From positions 6,200,001 through 6,264,000 of the forward strand of contig NZ_AP023396.1 in NCBI RefSeq assembly GCF_014466955.1: a stretch of DNA of 64,000 nt, read 5' to 3'. The stretch is from Nocardia wallacei. Lineage in GTDB: Bacteria; Actinomycetota; Actinomycetes; Mycobacteriales; Mycobacteriaceae. The notes under the pieces are model-generated. The model had not been told where the DNA came from. It worked only from the letters and a program-made list of their open reading frames with translations, and ran no database searches. Positions within the stretch are counted from its first letter, which is position 1, and every line of letters starts with the position of its first letter. Shown one piece after another: positions 62,064 to 64,000 of the stretch. Made by a program: the position numbers and the translations under genes.

Positions 62064-62223
62064 TCGTTCTTCCGCAGACGGCCGTGCCGAGCGAGTGCTT
62101 TAGACCCTAGAACTGCTTGTGGGCGAAGGGAAGGATAGTCAGACAGCGCGGATCGGGGTCAGCGCGTGGTATACGGGGGATCGCTGGTAAGGCAGTGGTC
62201 ACGATGAGATAGTTGAGAGTGCC

Positions 62224-63186
62224 ATGGAATTTTCCACCTACCAGCAGGCGGCGCACGAGACGAGTCAGCTTCCTGCAGGCGGGCCGCGGGCGGCGCTTCA
62301 GCCGATGCTGGGATTGGCCTTTGAGACCGGTTCGATTCTCAATGTCTATATGAGATATCTCCGCGACGGTATTGATATGGCCTCGAACCTGGAGATTTTA
62401 CGCGAAGAGATCGGTGACCTTCTCTGGTACGCGGCAGAAATCGCGACGGCGAGTAATCTGGATTTGGACGAGATCGCGGTCACGAATCTTAGCCGCATAC
62501 GGGATAGGTACCCCAGCCCCGCGCAGCCGGTTGATCTGACGAGCCTTCCGATCTACGACGCCGATAGCCCCGAAACTGAGCGTTTCCCCCGCACGATGGT
62601 GTTCGAGTTTATCGAGCGTACATCGCCAAGTGGGTCGGTTGTGGCAGCTATGGAACTCGTTAGCGCCGAACCCAACGCGTTCAAGGACGGGCCAGTGAGT
62701 CTGCCGAACGGCAAAACGGCAGGCTATGCCGTCGGGAAGCAGCTCGGCGATCCGCTGACAGACAACTCTCGTCATTCGGACGGCTACCGCTACCACGATG
62801 CCATTCATTTCGGGTTTATGGCGGTGTTCGGATGGTCGCCGAACTCGCGGGCGCTGCTGCGTATCAAGCGAAAATCTGATCCAGTGAAAGATGAGTGCGA
62901 GGACGGCGCGCGGGCCATCTTCGCTGAGGAGGGGCTGGCGGCCGTGTTGTCGAAACTGGCCAAGCGGCGACTCGGGTTTCTGCATGAGATGAGTGTTGAC
63001 GGCGAAGTTGTCGAGGCAGCGAGAGCTGCTGCCGCTGACCTCGAGGTCGCCGATGCGCCAGCCTGGCTGTGGCGGCGGGCAATCGCAAATGGATTCCGCG
63101 CCTACCATCAACTGATAGAAAATAAAGGTGGGTACCTGATCGCCGACTTGGATCAGCGGACGCTGACCTACAAGAAAGTCCACTAG
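62224..63186 (+). CDS. MazG-like nucleotide pyrophosphohydrolase fused to a C-terminal domain
   Basis: A 320-aa protein. The N-terminal 100 residues follow the all-alpha NTP-PPase order: LGLAFETGSILNVYMRYLRDG, then EILREEIGDLLWYAAEIATASNLDLDEI, where EEIGD/LL carries Mg-binding acidic residues. The C-terminal 200 residues (FIERTSPSGSVVAAMELVS; HDAIHFGFMAVFGWSPNSRALLRIKR; AVLSKLAKRRLGFL) are not recognised by me and contain a conserved-looking HDAIHF motif. It heads an operon with a DUF1599-like gene. Hydrolysis of a nucleotide is expected. Confidence 0.72.
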   Translation: MEFSTYQQAAHETSQLPAGGPRAALQPMLGLAFETGSILNVYMRYLRDGIDMASNLEILREEIGDLLWYAAEIATASNLDLDEIAVTNLSRIRDRYPSPAQPVDLTSLPIYDADSPETERFPRTMVFEFIERTSPSGSVVAAMELVSAEPNAFKDGPVSLPNGKTAGYAVGKQLGDPLTDNSRHSDGYRYHDAIHFGFMAVFGWSPNSRALLRIKRKSDPVKDECEDGARAIFAEEGLAAVLSKLAKRRLGFLHEMSVDGEVVEAARAAAADLEVADAPAWLWRRAIANGFRAYHQLIENKGGYLIADLDQRTLTYKKVH

Positions 63187-63208
63187 TCGAGAGCGGAATG
63201 AGAGGTTC

Positions 63209-63802
63209 TTGGCCGAGGTAGCCGATAGTGCGTCGATAAAGGGCGCTATTATGCGCCTTCATGCTGCAAAGAATGCCGCGTACCGGGATGCCTGGAAGAA
63301 GCGCGGTGAAGTAATCGGCGTCATGGCGAACCTTGCCCGAAAGGTCGACCGCCTGGAGTACGTATCGGTTGACGCGATTGCCACAGCGGACGAATCGATG
63401 GCCGATACAGCCATCGATCTTCTCGTCTACTCGGTCAAATATCTGACATTCCTCGCCGATCGGGATACGTCGATAGCCGAGCACCTATACGGCGATACCG
63501 AAGTATCACCGCCATACAGCGATGGAACTGCCGGGTTCGACAGTCTGGTCACCCGCATCCAATTTTCGACGGACGGCCCACTCCCATCCTCACTCCCGGC
63601 AGCCGTTCAGGGAGTGGCGGCCACGTTTAACCAGCTTGAGCAATGCTTCGTTCCCGGTCGGCCTACGCCGATCGAGCGACGATTTCGCCTGGGGCAGCAG
63701 CTGGTGCGTGACGCGGTGAAGCTGGTTGGGATGTTGGTCCGTCACGCGCCCGAACAGCTCGTCCTCGCGTTTCATCCCTACGATCAGGGCAGGTACCAGT
63801 GA
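63209..63802 (+). CDS. DUF1599-like (nucleotide modification-associated) protein
   Basis: A 197-aa protein. The first 95 residues resemble DUF1599: LHAAKNAAYRDAWKKRGEVIGVMANLARKVDRL-like order, then ESMADTAIDLLVYSVKYLTFL, with Lys, Tyr, Trp, Arg and the D-T-x-x-D-L motif in place. DUF1599 is related to MazG-type pyrophosphatases and to nucleotide-modification loci. The rest (RIQFSTDGPLPSSLPAAV) is helical. It follows the MazG-like gene by 22 bases, and its stop overlaps the next gene (GTGA). Confidence 0.65.
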   Translation: MAEVADSASIKGAIMRLHAAKNAAYRDAWKKRGEVIGVMANLARKVDRLEYVSVDAIATADESMADTAIDLLVYSVKYLTFLADRDTSIAEHLYGDTEVSPPYSDGTAGFDSLVTRIQFSTDGPLPSSLPAAVQGVAATFNQLEQCFVPGRPTPIERRFRLGQQLVRDAVKLVGMLVRHAPEQLVLAFHPYDQGRYQ

Positions 63803-64000
63803 ATACACCCGATTACGACAAGCTACTGGAAGACGTGGAGCACCACATTATGGGAGGTGCGCGGTCGATCGGCATCATCGGAGCCACACGTACGACAGCG
63901 CGCCTGATCGAATCCCTGACGCCGTCCGGGCTCATCGCCACTGTGGAGGCTGCCTACACAGCCGAACCGTGTCTCCTGTCGCTCACGGTGCCGGTTCGGA
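63799..64000 (+). CDS. truncated gene, third member of the MazG/DUF1599 operon
   Basis: GTG 63799 overlaps the previous stop. The 67 visible residues include HHIMGGARSIGIIGATRTTA, where GIIGATRTTARL looks like a nucleotide-binding turn, but a family cannot be named from this length. The gene continues past the window edge. Confidence 0.6.
   Translation, partial: MNTPDYDKLLEDVEHHIMGGARSIGIIGATRTTARLIESLTPSGLIATVEAAYTAEPCLLSLTVPVR

Overview
The window is high-GC actinobacterial DNA that looks like Nocardia or a close mycolic-acid-containing relative. The grounds are gene content and order: a DesA3-type desaturase with its ferredoxin reductase partner, a CmrA-like mycolate reductase, an RsbW-SigF pair, and the order HerA-like ATPase, orn, tRNA-His, ..., LdtB lipoprotein, tRNA-Lys, which I recall from mycobacteria. 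Leaderless start codons behind TANNNT boxes also fit. The species call is inference; no rRNA is present.

Positions 1-41220 read as ordinary chromosome. In order: the end of an ABC ATPase gene and small conserved proteins (1-3269); a desaturase/reductase pair with a divergent TetR gene (3270-6373); a virginiamycin B lyase, an alpha/beta hydrolase, a BTAD regulator, a DJ-1 protein and an NAD(P)-epimerase (6430-11967); regulators and small membrane proteins, including an XRE gene and an MFS gene that each carry a one-base frameshift (11940-18359); a YihY protein and a general-stress block with rsbW-sigF, a STAS protein, an Rcp1-like regulator, a CHASE3 kinase, a REC-PP2C phosphatase and an HATPase (18477-26778); a PadR-led operon with fadH, a VOC protein and a cmrA-like reductase (26789-30841); lysA, an 18-unit heptamer repeat, a HerA-like ATPase, orn, tRNA-His, a PucR regulator, a DUF2252 protein, ldtB and tRNA-Lys (31004-41217).

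From tRNA-Lys rightward the content is mobile or accessory. A large serine recombinase gene (one-base frameshift) runs back into the tRNA. Immediately upstream of it is a resolvase-like protein whose catalytic serine appears to be replaced. Then comes a leftward transfer/replication module: replication-relaxation protein, HerA/TraM-type coupling ATPase, MT-A70 methyltransferase, a polytopic membrane protein and a lipoprotein. No relaxase or VirB4-like ATPase was recognised, and the right end of the element is not in the window. A low-GC two-gene island at 51357-53741 encodes an acidic 178-aa protein and a 609-aa STAND-like P-loop NTPase behind its own near-consensus promoter; it is the best candidate for an undescribed, defence-like system.

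At 53850-58277 two different IS3-family elements have broken two genes of one small operon containing a histidine phosphatase. One insertion is reconstructed exactly from its 4-bp target duplication. The end of the window holds XRE/TPR and XRE/DUF5753 regulators, a DUF6879 protein, and a translationally coupled operon of a MazG-like protein, a DUF1599-like protein and a truncated nucleotide-binding-like protein.

Four genes (near 12843, 18071, 41536 and 61348) are each restored by adding one G or C in a short GC run. This may be sequencing error rather than biology and should be settled before those genes are called dead.
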